DNA of 64,000 nucleotides from Lachnospiraceae bacterium (GCA_902362715.1 CABIXN010000002.1:186001-250000); one strand, 5' to 3'. Shown: positions 49,830-59,457, counted from the first letter of the stretch. Translations and numbers: made by a program. The notes: generated by a model from the sequence alone, not told the origin.

Positions 49830-52800
49830 TTAAATACATCCTAACTTTTTAAAATATCTTAAATATGATGCAATCATTTCGGTGTCTATTTGAGGACAGG
49901 TAATATCAGTTCCATTTAAAAGGAGGTCTGTCTTTGAAACATCGTAAGTGGTATCTTTGCCGATAAAATGGCGCAGGATACCGGGATTGGCATCAGTTCC
50001 TGCTTCAAACAGGCATTCCAGTATAGCCAGTGAATTTTCCTCGGCATCTGCAGTGCGCAGCCGCTTCCTCCAGACTGGAAACGGAATATAACGAATCGGG
50101 TAGCCGCACTGGCGGATATCCATAATTAACTGCTTCATGGATACTGGTTTTGGATTAATAATATTAAAAGCTTCACCCAGGGCTTCCGGTTTTCGGGAAA
50201 TACAGGTGATGGCATCCGCCACGTAATCCACGGGTGTCATATGCATACAGTACGTGGAGCGCGGGATGCTGCGCATCTGAATACTTCCCACAATCACGCG
50301 GCTGACCATATCATCAACTTCCCAGATTCCTCTGCGTGTTCCGGTAATATCTCCCGGACGATAGATCACTGTACGAAGGCCGCGGTTTTTGGCGATGCCC
50401 ACCAGCTTTTCTGATACCCATTTTGTCTCTGAGTAAGCCAGAGAGAAACCCTTAGAAGTAGTCAGCGGATCATTTTCATACACGCGCTTACCGGTTTTGT
50501 CAGGTGTGTCATAAACACTGTAGGATGAGACATAGTGGTAATACTTTGCGGGGCCTGTGCAGGCCAGACGCAGGGTTTCAATAGTTCCGTTTACATTAGT
50601 GGACTTTAGAAACTCATATGGAAAAACAAAATTCAGTACCGCGCCATTATGATAGATAGCATCCGTCTCTGCTGCTAGTTTTGCGTAGATATCAGTGTCA
50701 AGCCCAAGGTTTGGACTGGACAGATCTCCGGTTACAGCATAAAGGTACTGCTGATAGGAATCATCCCAGCAGTGGAAATGTTTCATATTACGGATGATTC
50801 GTTCTTTGCCTTCTTCCTCTGATTCAGCACGTACCAGACAGGTGATTGTCAGATGATCGTGAGGATACTGCTGTATAAAGGACTGTATCAGGTGGGCGCC
50901 AAGAAATCCGGTGGCCCCTGTCAGAAACAGATGTCTGCACTCAGAAAGTGTGCGGTCATATTCCCGGCAGGGACGGATATTGCTGTCTAAAGTACATTCC
51001 TGGGCCAGATTTACAGTACGTCCGGAACCCTTTGCTCCGGAAAGCATACGCCTGATATAAGAGGCCACACCGGATACAGAGGAATCCAAAAGAAGTTCTC
51101 TTAAATCTAATTTTATTTTGAACTTCTGTTCCATTTTGCTGACCAGCTCAAAACCGGTGAGAGAATCCCCTCCCAGCTCCAAAAAAGATTGATTGAGACT
51201 GTAGTGATCAATATTTAACACTTTGTCAAAAACGGATTTTACCTGAAGCAGAATCTCATCAGCAACTTCCTTTGAACGGTCAATCAGTGTTGGCTCTGCG
51301 GGAAGCTTTGCAATCCGTTTCTGATAACTGCTGTATATCATGGCCAATTTTCCGTCCAGATACAGCTTGCGGGCTTTCAACATCTGAAGCTTGCTGTTGT
51401 CCGTACGGGGCATGGATTTTAAAGGTACGAAGACTACATCGTGAAAAGAAAAGCCGAAACGTTCAGAAATAAGTGCATTAATCTGTGATACTCTTTCTTC
51501 AAAGGGAATGTCAGGGCGGGATTCAATGCAGGCAACTACCTGTTCTTTCTGACCGTCATTGTATGAGAAAAATCCGATGGCGGACATTGCCAGAGCCGGA
51601 ATTTTCTGCTGGATAAGCAGCAGCAGATCACTGGGATACACATTGTGTCCGTTGACAATAAGCATTTCCTTGATTCTGCCGGTCAGATACAAATACCCGT
51701 CTTTTAAGAATCCAAGATCACCTGTTTTATAAAAATCTCCATCATATCCTTCTATTTTATAATGAAATTTTCTGGATTCTTTTGCATTGTCCCAGTAACC
51801 GTCAGCCACGCTGTCACCGCTGATAAAAATTTCTCCAATTTTAAGATCCTTATAGGCCCTGCATGTTTTTGGATTACAGGCAATCATAGTAAGATCTTTG
51901 ACAGCAGCGCCCAGTCCTACAATTTGTTTTGGGTTTGGGTCTTCCTTATCAGCCAGAATAATTTTGTTATTTTTAAATGCTTCATAGTCAAGATTAAGAA
52001 CTCTGTAATCAAGGCTTGCCACACTTGCCAGGCATACATTTTCAGCCAGGCCGTAACCGGGGGCAAACGCATGGGGCTGAACATGAAACAATTTTGAAAA
52101 ATCAGCAATTGTTTTTGGACTTACATATTCAGAGCCGTTCATTAGATGTGTCATGTGCGACAGATCATACTGAGCTGCTTCCTTTGGGGTGAAAATTTTC
52201 GTGCAGGCATCATAGGCCGAACCGGGGCCCACAGTCAGAGTCAGTTTATAGTCGGAAAGCATTTTTATCCACAGTTTTGGATTCTCCAGAAATTGTAATG
52301 TCTGAAGATTGTATATTGTGGCATGTTCCGTACAAATCGGCATAAAGATTGTAATGACCAGTCCAAGATTATGAAAATACGGGACCCAGGTGCCAAGGGT
52401 ACTGTAATCAAAATTATAAACATATTTACATTGTTCCATGTTTTTCATCAGAGCCCTCTGCGTGACACAAACACCCTTTGGAGAACTGGTGGAGCCGGAA
52501 GTATATTGAAGATATACTAGATCATCCGGGTATACCCGTGTAATGATTTCCGGTTTAATATAGGGAAGCAGCTTGTCTGTGTAAATTCTTTTTAGACCGA
52601 TAACTTGTAAAAACGCCTCCCGAATCAGACGGGAAGTAATGTTTACATTGGAGGTCTTTTCCAGCTCATAATTAGAAATCAGCGCTTTTGGACGGCAGGA
52701 CTTCAAAACAGCAATAAACCGCTCGATTTTTCCATCATCAAGCGGCGGAGGAATAATAGTGAAAATAACACCTGTCATCATACAGCCAAGGGCGGCACAG

Positions 52801-53033
52801 ATGGTACCGAAATCCTGCATGGAGAATATGACGGCCCTGTCTCCTTTTTTTAACCCCTTTGATTTTAACGTATAGGCCATCCGCAGAGAAGTTTCATAAA
52901 TATCTTTGATTGTATGGTCTTCCATGCTGCATTTGGAATTATGGTAGGTTAAAAAACGATATAAGACCCGTTCCGGCTGATTTAGATAACGCTGCTTAAG
53001 TATACTGATAATATTATTGTCTAAATTGTTCAT
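49830..53033 (-). CDS. fatty-acyl-AMP ligase / carrier protein / thioester reductase
   Basis: A 1067-residue three-domain protein. Residues 1-580 are an adenylating domain of the FAAL type: YTSGSTSSPKG (177-187), TGDLGFLKDGYLYLTGRIKE (about 437-456) and the late lysine in NSKLQ (548). Residues 590-665 are a carrier domain, with the pantetheine serine at 624 in LGGDSL. Residues 700-1067 are a thioester reductase with GATGFLG (706-712) and the Y867-x3-K871 catalytic pair. It should activate a carboxylic acid with ATP, hold it as a thioester and release it as an aldehyde with NAD(P)H. No condensation domain is present. It heads the operon with the dehydratase-like genes and faces a TetR gene. 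Confidence 0.87.
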   Translation of the reverse strand: MNNLDNNIISILKQRYLNQPERVLYRFLTYHNSKCSMEDHTIKDIYETSLRMAYTLKSKGLKKGDRAVIFSMQDFGTICAALGCMMTGVIFTIIPPPLDDGKIERFIAVLKSCRPKALISNYELEKTSNVNITSRLIREAFLQVIGLKRIYTDKLLPYIKPEIITRVYPDDLVYLQYTSGSTSSPKGVCVTQRALMKNMEQCKYVYNFDYSTLGTWVPYFHNLGLVITIFMPICTEHATIYNLQTLQFLENPKLWIKMLSDYKLTLTVGPGSAYDACTKIFTPKEAAQYDLSHMTHLMNGSEYVSPKTIADFSKLFHVQPHAFAPGYGLAENVCLASVASLDYRVLNLDYEAFKNNKIILADKEDPNPKQIVGLGAAVKDLTMIACNPKTCRAYKDLKIGEIFISGDSVADGYWDNAKESRKFHYKIEGYDGDFYKTGDLGFLKDGYLYLTGRIKEMLIVNGHNVYPSDLLLLIQQKIPALAMSAIGFFSYNDGQKEQVVACIESRPDIPFEERVSQINALISERFGFSFHDVVFVPLKSMPRTDNSKLQMLKARKLYLDGKLAMIYSSYQKRIAKLPAEPTLIDRSKEVADEILLQVKSVFDKVLNIDHYSLNQSFLELGGDSLTGFELVSKMEQKFKIKLDLRELLLDSSVSGVASYIRRMLSGAKGSGRTVNLAQECTLDSNIRPCREYDRTLSECRHLFLTGATGFLGAHLIQSFIQQYPHDHLTITCLVRAESEEEGKERIIRNMKHFHCWDDSYQQYLYAVTGDLSSPNLGLDTDIYAKLAAETDAIYHNGAVLNFVFPYEFLKSTNVNGTIETLRLACTGPAKYYHYVSSYSVYDTPDKTGKRVYENDPLTTSKGFSLAYSETKWVSEKLVGIAKNRGLRTVIYRPGDITGTRRGIWEVDDMVSRVIVGSIQMRSIPRSTYCMHMTPVDYVADAITCISRKPEALGEAFNIINPKPVSMKQLIMDIRQCGYPIRYIPFPVWRKRLRTADAEENSLAILECLFEAGTDANPGILRHFIGKDTTYDVSKTDLLLNGTDITCPQIDTEMIASYLRYFKKLGCI

Positions 53034-53170
53034 AAGTTTACACCTTTATTGTGTATTTTCCAAAGAGGATATAGATATCCACATTGAATTTAACGACTAA
53101 TTATACTATAATATAATAAGTTAAAACGAAAACAGAATCAAGTTTTGACCAGACGCAGAAAGGGTGGTTA

Positions 53171-53232
53171 TTACACATATGAAAGCCGGTCTGTGTAATA
53201 AAATAAAAATTTATGAAAAATTTTATAAATGA
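53171..53232 (+). promoter_or_regulatory. leader repeat and short upstream frame before tetR
   Basis: TTACACA (53171-53177) and TGTGTAA (53192-53198) are exact inverted arms, a possible TetR operator or mRNA stem. Inside lies an ATG at 53179, preceded by AGGGTGG, that opens a 17-codon frame ending at 53232, overlapping the tetR start in another frame. Confidence 0.45.
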
Positions 53233-53812
53233 GTGGGAAAAAATTGATTACAGAAGTAAAAAAACAAGGACCGCGCTCTTAGGAGCGTTATCATCTATGA
53301 TAAAAGAAAAGCGTCTTACTGATATTACAGTTAGTGAGCTGGCGAAACGTGCCTCCATTACAAGAAAGACCTTTTATAATCACTATAATTCTATAGAAGC
53401 TATGGTAAACGAAGTGGAGGAACGGGTGATTGGCACAGTGGTCGCTATTCTCGATACGAATCAGGAGCTTTTCCGCCAGGGAAATATGTATGAATTTTTT
53501 CTGCGGACTGCCAAAAGCCTGCAGCGTCATAAAGATTTATGGCGTTTGTTTTCTCTAGAAAAGGAAAATTACAGAATTATTGAGAAAATTAAGTCCTATC
53601 TGGAACGCTATATCTTTGTGAATATTAAAAATATTGCAGGAGAAGCTGAGGTTACAAAATTTAAAGTATCTGTTTATCTGGACAGCCTTGTTGGAATGTT
53701 TTTAAAATGGATGGACCGTTCCATGCGGATTCCGGTTGAAAAAATCGCAGAGATGGCGGCCGGGATGACAACATTTTTGTTGTCTGAAACGTACAGCAGA
53801 GTAAATAAATAG
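53213..53812 (+). CDS. TetR family transcriptional regulator
   Basis: A 199-residue regulator. The helix-turn-helix is LTDITVSELAKRASITRKTFYNHYNSIEAMV (about residues 35-65), followed by an all-helical ligand domain of the TetR_C type. It is divergent from the acyl-activating operon, with a 179-base gap holding an inverted repeat, so it probably represses that operon and responds to an acyl or aldehyde compound. The chosen ATG has no clear ribosome site; translation may be weak or coupled to the short upstream frame. A terminator follows. Confidence 0.87.
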   Translation: MKNFINEWEKIDYRSKKTRTALLGALSSMIKEKRLTDITVSELAKRASITRKTFYNHYNSIEAMVNEVEERVIGTVVAILDTNQELFRQGNMYEFFLRTAKSLQRHKDLWRLFSLEKENYRIIEKIKSYLERYIFVNIKNIAGEAEVTKFKVSVYLDSLVGMFLKWMDRSMRIPVEKIAEMAAGMTTFLLSETYSRVNK

Positions 53813-53828
53813 GATTAGAAAATCAAAA

Positions 53829-53866
53829 TAAAAAATCCGTCACGAAAAATATGTGGCGGATTTTTT
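53829..53866. terminator. bidirectional terminator after tetR
   Basis: AAAAATCCGTCAC pairs with GTGGCGGATTTTTT (53853-53866). It serves tetR and the convergent XRE gene. Confidence 0.9.
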
Positions 53867-53890
53867 ATTTGTAAGTATGTCTAAAATTAT

Positions 53891-54211
53891 TTATTTTATA
53901 TCCGGTTTCATCGAACGCAACAGGCTTAAAATAGCTTCCTGCTGCTGAGTATCCAGAAGAATAAAAATATCCAGTACTTCCCGCTGACGGTCGTCTACAG
54001 GATAAAAGTCTGTACCCTCATCCGCAAAAAACTGTGCTAAAGAAATGTTCAGGTATTCACAGATACTTTCGATAGTTGGAACTGAGGGAATCGTATTTCT
54101 GGTACTCATGTTTGAAATTGTAGACTGAGATAAACCAGAGAGTTTCGCAAATTGATATGGCGTTAATCCCTGTTTCTTCATGATTTCATTAATCCTTGCA
54201 ATTACGTCCAT
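53891..54211 (-). CDS. XRE family regulator (paralog A)
   Basis: A 106-residue protein. The Cro/C1 helix-turn-helix covers residues 6-60 (MKKQGLTPYQFAKLSGLSQSTISNMSTRNTIPSVPTIESICEYLNISLAQFF). A short acidic linker leads to a C-terminal helix (REVLDIFILLDTQQQEAILSLLRSM). It is clearly a duplicate of the gene just upstream at 54322, with the same start MDVIARINEIMK and the same F-x-Y-P-V-D linker. AGGAGG precedes the ATG. The target is unknown. Confidence 0.87.
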   Translation of the reverse strand: MDVIARINEIMKKQGLTPYQFAKLSGLSQSTISNMSTRNTIPSVPTIESICEYLNISLAQFFADEGTDFYPVDDRQREVLDIFILLDTQQQEAILSLLRSMKPDIK

Positions 54212-54321
54212 TGAGCCGATAACCTCCTATGAACTATTTTAAAGGTTCTTATGCAGAGGCGATAGCGTCTATGTGTAATGCTTTATCACTCAAGTGAGTT
54301 GGAACTCAGATTTAAGGGAAA

Positions 54322-54663
54322 TTACTGCCTGCTGGTTTTTTCATCATCGTTGGAAGGTATCATTGTTTTAACAAAGTTTAACAAGGCCTTTTGCTGTTCG
54401 GTGTCAAGAATCAGTAAAAGATCAAGAAATTCTCTTTGAGATCCGTCAACCGGATAAAATTCTGTATCCTCACCGGCAAAAAATTGAGATAGTGATATAT
54501 TTAAAGCAGAACAGAGCTCTTCTAGAGTAGCAATTGTGGGCACTGTATTTCTGCGTTTCATATTTGCCAGCGTAGAAGAAGACAGACCGGAAAGCTTGGC
54601 TAGTTCATACCTTGATATTCCTTGTGCTTTCATAATCTCATTAATTCTGGCTATAACATCCAT
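54322..54663 (-). CDS. XRE family regulator (paralog B)
   Basis: A 113-residue paralog of the previous entry: MDVIARINEIMKAQGISRYELAKLSGLSSSTLANMKRRNTVP, then EDTEFYPVDGSQREFLDLLLILDTEQQKALLNFVKTM. I chose the ATG at 54663 because AACAGGAGGTATC lies just before it and it aligns with the paralog; the frame runs on to 54768 without support. The tandem pair suggests a recent duplication with divergence of the reading helix. It is divergent from a 77-residue unknown gene. Confidence 0.87.
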   Translation of the reverse strand: MDVIARINEIMKAQGISRYELAKLSGLSSSTLANMKRRNTVPTIATLEELCSALNISLSQFFAGEDTEFYPVDGSQREFLDLLLILDTEQQKALLNFVKTMIPSNDDEKTSRQ

Positions 54664-54834
54664 GATTATGATACCTCCTGTTAATAAACAGTTTAATTCC
54701 TGCAATCTGATTAAGATAGCGTTCAGTTGTAAAAAAATACTATTCAAAAGAGTTGAAAAGTTATACAATGGAGAAAGAAGTTTGTTTTAGTATTTTAAAA
54801 GAACACAGCTGAATGAATAGAAGGAGAAAGTATG

Positions 54835-55068
54835 ATGGGGGATAGATTAGTATTCTCGGATAGAGATCAAAAAATTCGTAAAGTAGAAGTGCCGGAGAAA
54901 TATAAGTCATTAAATAATACTCAAATAAGAAAAGTATATACAGATTTTCGACAGGAATTTATAAAAATGCTGGAACTTATGGTCAATGATCCTAATATGG
55001 AAACAAAAGATCTCAGCAGATTTTTAAAAGAAAACCAGGATAATCTTTCACTGGTTCATTTTTTATAA
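54835..55068 (+). CDS. small protein of unknown function
   Basis: A 77-residue charged protein, predicted alpha-helical (YKSLNNTQIRKVYTDFRQEFIKMLELMVNDPNME). I do not recognise it. An AAGGAG site lies eight bases before this ATG and five before an ATG one codon earlier. It is divergent from the XRE pair and is a possible target of them. Confidence 0.6.
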   Translation: MGDRLVFSDRDQKIRKVEVPEKYKSLNNTQIRKVYTDFRQEFIKMLELMVNDPNMETKDLSRFLKENQDNLSLVHFL

Positions 55069-55217
55069 AAAATTCCGTGAAAAAGAAGGATTTTTACTTA
55101 TGAAGTGAGAAAAAAGGGAAGGATTTTCATTAATTGTATATCTTGCATAATGTTATAAGATGATGTATACTTGGAATACTTATGTAACTAACAGCATGAA
55201 TTTGAGGAGGATTGGCA

Positions 55218-56444
55218 ATGAAAAATCTTAACCGTTGGGTTTATGCAATTATCGGAGTTCTTGTGCTTATTTTTGCCGGGCTTATTTATGCCTGGTCGGT
55301 AATTTCTAAACCTATTGAAGCAACATTTATGGGAGACTGGACGAAGGCCCAGTTGTCCATGACATTTACAATCGCAATGGCAATGTTCTGCGTTGGCGGG
55401 TTGATTGGTGGTATTTTATCTAAAAAGGTAAAATCAAAATATTATGTATTAGTAGCTGGCGTTTTATTTTTAGCAGGATTTCTTCTTGCATCGGAGACAC
55501 AGTCTTTGGCCACATTATATCTGGGCTTTGGAGTTCTTGCGGGACTTGCAGCGGGACTTGCCTATAATGCGGTAATGAGTACTATGTCAGCATGGTTTCC
55601 TGATAAACAGGGGCTGATTTCGGGCATTCTGTTGATGGGATTTGGTATTGGAAGTTTTATTATCGGAAAAGTATACACGGCATATACACCGTCAGACGGA
55701 TCAGACGCATGGAGGATGTCTTTTAAAATTTTTGCAGTGATTCTTTTTGTAGTTATGATTGTATGTGCATTCTTTTTTGTTAGACCGGGCGCTGATTTCA
55801 AACCACCTGTATCAGGAAAAGCAAAGGCAGTCCGAGAGCCGGCTTTGGATATCCCTGCCGGACAGATGGTGAAAAAGGCTTCTTTCTGGCTGTATTATAT
55901 ATGGGCAATTCTTGTAAGCGCTGCAGGTCTGGCTCTGGTTTCCCAGGCCAACGGTATTGCGGAGCAGGTAGGGCCTGATGTGTCGGCAGGTAATATAGCA
56001 ACCGTTGTAGGTCTGATTTCTATTATGAACGGTATCGGACGTGTTATTTTTGGAGCTCTGTTTGATAAAAAGGGTTATCGCCTGACTATGATTCTGGATA
56101 TGATCGTGTTTGCGGTGGCTTCCGGAATCATTATTATGGCATTGAATACAGGCAATTTCACATTTATTATTCTGGGATTTATTGTTGGTGGTTTTGCTTA
56201 TGGCGGAGTTACACCTACAAACTCAGCAATAATCAGTGATTTCTTTGGCAGAACTAATTATCCGTTGAATTTTTCTCTGATTAATACAAACCTGATTATC
56301 GCATCTTTTGCCTCCACAATTGCAGGAAAGCTGTATGATGCAAGCAATTCCTATATGAGCACGATTTTTATGATGCTGGGAGCAACAGTTCTTGGATTTG
56401 TTGTATTTCTGGGAATCAGAAGGCCAAAAGGCGGAAATCACTAA
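55218..56444 (+). CDS. MFS transporter, OxlT-like
   Basis: A 408-residue permease with 12 helices. The start NRWVYAIIGVLVLIFAGLIYAWSVISKPIE and GVLAGLAAGLAYNAVMSTMSAWFPDKQGLISGILLMGFGIGSF are typical of the oxalate:formate antiporter-like group of small-carboxylate carriers. The substrate is likely a carboxylate but cannot be named. The ATG at 55218 follows GAGGAGGA; a TTG two codons earlier falls too close to that site. It is monocistronic and convergent with the second PucR gene. Confidence 0.88.
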   Translation: MKNLNRWVYAIIGVLVLIFAGLIYAWSVISKPIEATFMGDWTKAQLSMTFTIAMAMFCVGGLIGGILSKKVKSKYYVLVAGVLFLAGFLLASETQSLATLYLGFGVLAGLAAGLAYNAVMSTMSAWFPDKQGLISGILLMGFGIGSFIIGKVYTAYTPSDGSDAWRMSFKIFAVILFVVMIVCAFFFVRPGADFKPPVSGKAKAVREPALDIPAGQMVKKASFWLYYIWAILVSAAGLALVSQANGIAEQVGPDVSAGNIATVVGLISIMNGIGRVIFGALFDKKGYRLTMILDMIVFAVASGIIIMALNTGNFTFIILGFIVGGFAYGGVTPTNSAIISDFFGRTNYPLNFSLINTNLIIASFASTIAGKLYDASNSYMSTIFMMLGATVLGFVVFLGIRRPKGGNH

Positions 56445-56472
56445 GAGCAGGCAGAATGTAATACATAGATGA

Positions 56473-56533
56473 AAAAAGGACTTCCTGAACGGAGATTCAG
56501 ATTTGAGATCTTCCGGACAGGAGGTCCTTTTTA
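56473..56533. terminator. bidirectional terminator after the MFS gene
   Basis: AAAAAAGGACTTCCTG pairs with CAGGAGGTCCTTTTT (56518-56532), with GGA/TCC extending inward. It also overlaps the end of the convergent PucR-type gene. Confidence 0.87.
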
Positions 56534-58096
56534 AAGTTGTTTGGCTGTATGGTCAGAATCAGGGAGCATGTTTAAATAACGCATAATCTTGTAGGAAAAA
56601 GAAAGGGACATCATTTCATCTCCGTTTTCCAGGCTGCAGCCGGTAAGTTCTTTAATTTTGTTCATGCGGTACAGCAGAGTATTTTTGTGAATGTGAAGTT
56701 CTGAGGCAATTTTTGCAGTGCTTCCGGGATTTTGCAGATAAATCTGCATGGTATTTAACAGTTCGGAATTTTTTTCCTGGTCGTAATAAAGGAGCTTCAT
56801 CATGGCCGGGTGTATAAAGTATTGCAGTTTTTCCTTCTCTTCACAGATCTCCATAATATGATAAAAATACAGGTCAGAGTAGTAGAACACAGGTCCCCGT
56901 TCCCGCAGCCGGTTTCCTATTTCGGCCGCACATTTTGCCTGGAGGTAGAAGCGGCGGATTCCTTTTAAATCTGTGAAAAAGTTGCTTATTCCGGCATAAA
57001 GATTGTTTTCCTTTAAGTATGAGGCCAGCGCTTCTTCTTCGCGGCCGGTTAAAGTGTTTTCTCTGGCACGGGAAAATAGTAACACCAGTGAATTTTCATA
57101 AATTGCATAGATTGCCCCAGTCAAAATCCGATTTAATTCTGACACAATAACTTCCAGTTTTGCAGCGGCATGATGGTAGCTGGAAGCAGAAATCGTCAGT
57201 ATGTACAGATCGTCTTTCAAATCCATTCCCATTGTGTGAAGTCTGTCACGGATACTGGGGTAATTGATATCTTTGCTGTCCAGAAGATCAGCAAGAAAAT
57301 AGGAATACATAATATCCTTATTCTGTTGAAAAAACTGATTTTTTTGGAGCTCCATGGCTACAAAACGTGAAAACTGTTCCAGCAGAGCACCGTCTGTGTC
57401 TGCAAGCGGATGGTTTTTTTCATATAACATGACTTTTCCGATGGTAATGCCGTGGATACTGACTGCAGCGGCCATCATTCCTGCGTGGAACAGAGGATTA
57501 TAATAGTATGCTTTTCCTGATTTTGCCAGCTTTTCTTCCAGGTGGGATTCCTTTATAAAGCGAATACCCTGTTCTGCGATGTAGCCGTTAGCATTTTCCC
57601 TGGCAACAAAATCATTATCGGGACCCAGGCCGGAGGAGATTGCCAGATATTTGTAGCTGGAATCAATAACAAAGACCGGATTGTCAAAAATCTGATAGGC
57701 AGTATCAGTCATAAACTGAAGTCCCTGGTCAGAAAAAAATGCGTTTGTCATCATCTGCAGAGCGGCATTACTTTTTTGGCTATCAGATATGAGCGGCTGA
57801 ATTTCGTTAAACACAAGGTGAATATCATCTGGTCCGGAATAGAGCAGAACAAGCAGGTTTTTGGACAGATTTTCTGGAATGGAATCCGGCGTTCCGTAAC
57901 ATAAAAAATGTCCGGTATGAATAGCGGGCTGCTCCTGAAGAAAACGGGATGGGCAGATATATAAAATATCCCCGGAAAACTCTGTAAGTGGATGGGCTGC
58001 AAATCGAATAGAACATATTTCGTCTTCCAAATGCTCTTTGCCATAAATACGAAAATCGTACTTAGTAAGATTTGATAGTATCTGATGTATTTTCAT
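56531..58096 (-). CDS. PucR/CdaR-type transcriptional regulator (second)
   Basis: A 521-residue regulator with a long sensory half and a C-terminal PucR helix-turn-helix (YLQNPGSTAKIASELHIHKNTLLYRMNKIKELTGCSL). It belongs to the same family as the regulator at 26306 but is far diverged, and its upstream gap lacks the TTCAACA palindromes. It is divergent from butyrate kinase, 269 bases away, and may control that gene or the MFS carrier. AAGGAG precedes the ATG. Confidence 0.87.
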   Translation of the reverse strand: MKIHQILSNLTKYDFRIYGKEHLEDEICSIRFAAHPLTEFSGDILYICPSRFLQEQPAIHTGHFLCYGTPDSIPENLSKNLLVLLYSGPDDIHLVFNEIQPLISDSQKSNAALQMMTNAFFSDQGLQFMTDTAYQIFDNPVFVIDSSYKYLAISSGLGPDNDFVARENANGYIAEQGIRFIKESHLEEKLAKSGKAYYYNPLFHAGMMAAAVSIHGITIGKVMLYEKNHPLADTDGALLEQFSRFVAMELQKNQFFQQNKDIMYSYFLADLLDSKDINYPSIRDRLHTMGMDLKDDLYILTISASSYHHAAAKLEVIVSELNRILTGAIYAIYENSLVLLFSRARENTLTGREEEALASYLKENNLYAGISNFFTDLKGIRRFYLQAKCAAEIGNRLRERGPVFYYSDLYFYHIMEICEEKEKLQYFIHPAMMKLLYYDQEKNSELLNTMQIYLQNPGSTAKIASELHIHKNTLLYRMNKIKELTGCSLENGDEMMSLSFSYKIMRYLNMLPDSDHTAKQL

Positions 58097-58365
58097 AACG
58101 AGCTCCTTATTGTGCTGCTGATACAGCTTCTTAAAAACATGGTAAATACGGTGCAGATATTTGTTTACAGGAGTTATTATATATTATTTCAGACTGCCGG
58201 GCCAGCTTTAATCCTTCGGATTATGAGGGGAAGAAAATTACGGAGGGAAGTCTTTGACCGGATCTTTGATACAGAAATAATATTGTATATTATGCATGAT
58301 ATATTGAATGAAAAAGGAGAGTGTGATACAATGAAAAACAAGATAAAAGTCAGGAGGTATTTTAA

Positions 58366-59436
58366 ATGGAAAAATTGTTAATTTTGAATCCGGGTTCCAC
58401 ATCTACAAAAATTGCTGTTTATGAAGATGAAAATCAATTATTTGTAGAAAGTATTTCTCATTCGGCAGATGAGATTGCCAAGTATGATCTGATTATAGAT
58501 CAGTTTGAATTTCGTAAGGATATGATTCTTGAGGTTTTAAAAGAAAAGGGAATAGAGCTTGCATCTCTGACTGGGATTGTTGCCCGGGGAGGTCTTCTTC
58601 CGCCATTAAAAGCGGGGGCATACCAAGTAAATGATGATATGGTTTGGCAGCTGAAAAATAAACCGGCAATGGAACATGCATCCAATCTGGGGGCTGTGAT
58701 TGCGGATGCTATTGCAAAGCCTCTGGGGATTCCTGCGTTTATTTATGACGGAGTTACAGTGGACGAAATGCTTCCTATTTTAAAATTGACTGGTCTGAAA
58801 GAAATTAAGCGTAAGGGAATCGGACACAATCTAAATACACGGGCAGCAGCTATGCGCTATGCAAGAGAAAATAATAAGACTTATGCAGACTGTAAATTGA
58901 TTGTTGTGCATCTTGGAGGCGGTATCTCTGTAACGCTTCAGTATGGCGGAAAAGTAGCTGATATTATCAATGATGAGGACGGACCGTTCGCACCGGAGCG
59001 CGCAGGAGGTCTTCCTTCTCAGTCATTGGTGAAGTATATTGAGGAGACAGGTATTTCTACAAAGGATATGCTTAAAAAAATGAAAAGCCGCGGCGGATTG
59101 GTTTCTTATCTGGGTGTAAATGACAGCAGAGAAGTTGAAAAGATGATTGCAGAGGGGAATCAGGAAGCGAAGCTTGTATATGATGCCATGGCTTTAAATG
59201 TGGCAAGAAAAATAGGAGAAGAGGCAGCCACTGTTTCTGGTGATGTGGAAGCGGTGATTTTAACCGGCGGCATTGCTTATTCAGAATATTTTACCAGCGA
59301 AGTAAAGAAATATTCTGAGTGGATAGCCCCTGTAATTGTTTATCCGGGAGAAAATGAGATGGAATCTCTGGCTTTAGGAGGACTGCGGGTGCTGCGGGGG
59401 CAGGAACAGGCCCATGAATTTGTAAAACAGGCATAG
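58366..59436 (+). CDS. buk: butyrate kinase
   Basis: A 356-residue acetate-kinase-fold enzyme. The phosphate loop is ILNPGSTSTKIAVYEDE (residues 5-21), followed by VVHLGGGISVTLQ and FAPERAGGLPSQSL, the butyrate-kinase signature. It converts butyryl phosphate (or branched-chain acyl phosphates) and ADP to the acid and ATP. The usual partner phosphotransbutyrylase is not adjacent, so the gene is an orphan here. AGGAGG precedes the ATG. The divergent PucR-type regulator may control it. Confidence 0.92.
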   Translation: MEKLLILNPGSTSTKIAVYEDENQLFVESISHSADEIAKYDLIIDQFEFRKDMILEVLKEKGIELASLTGIVARGGLLPPLKAGAYQVNDDMVWQLKNKPAMEHASNLGAVIADAIAKPLGIPAFIYDGVTVDEMLPILKLTGLKEIKRKGIGHNLNTRAAAMRYARENNKTYADCKLIVVHLGGGISVTLQYGGKVADIINDEDGPFAPERAGGLPSQSLVKYIEETGISTKDMLKKMKSRGGLVSYLGVNDSREVEKMIAEGNQEAKLVYDAMALNVARKIGEEAATVSGDVEAVILTGGIAYSEYFTSEVKKYSEWIAPVIVYPGENEMESLALGGLRVLRGQEQAHEFVKQA

Positions 59437-59457
59437 TTATCGTTAATAAGTTTCGGG

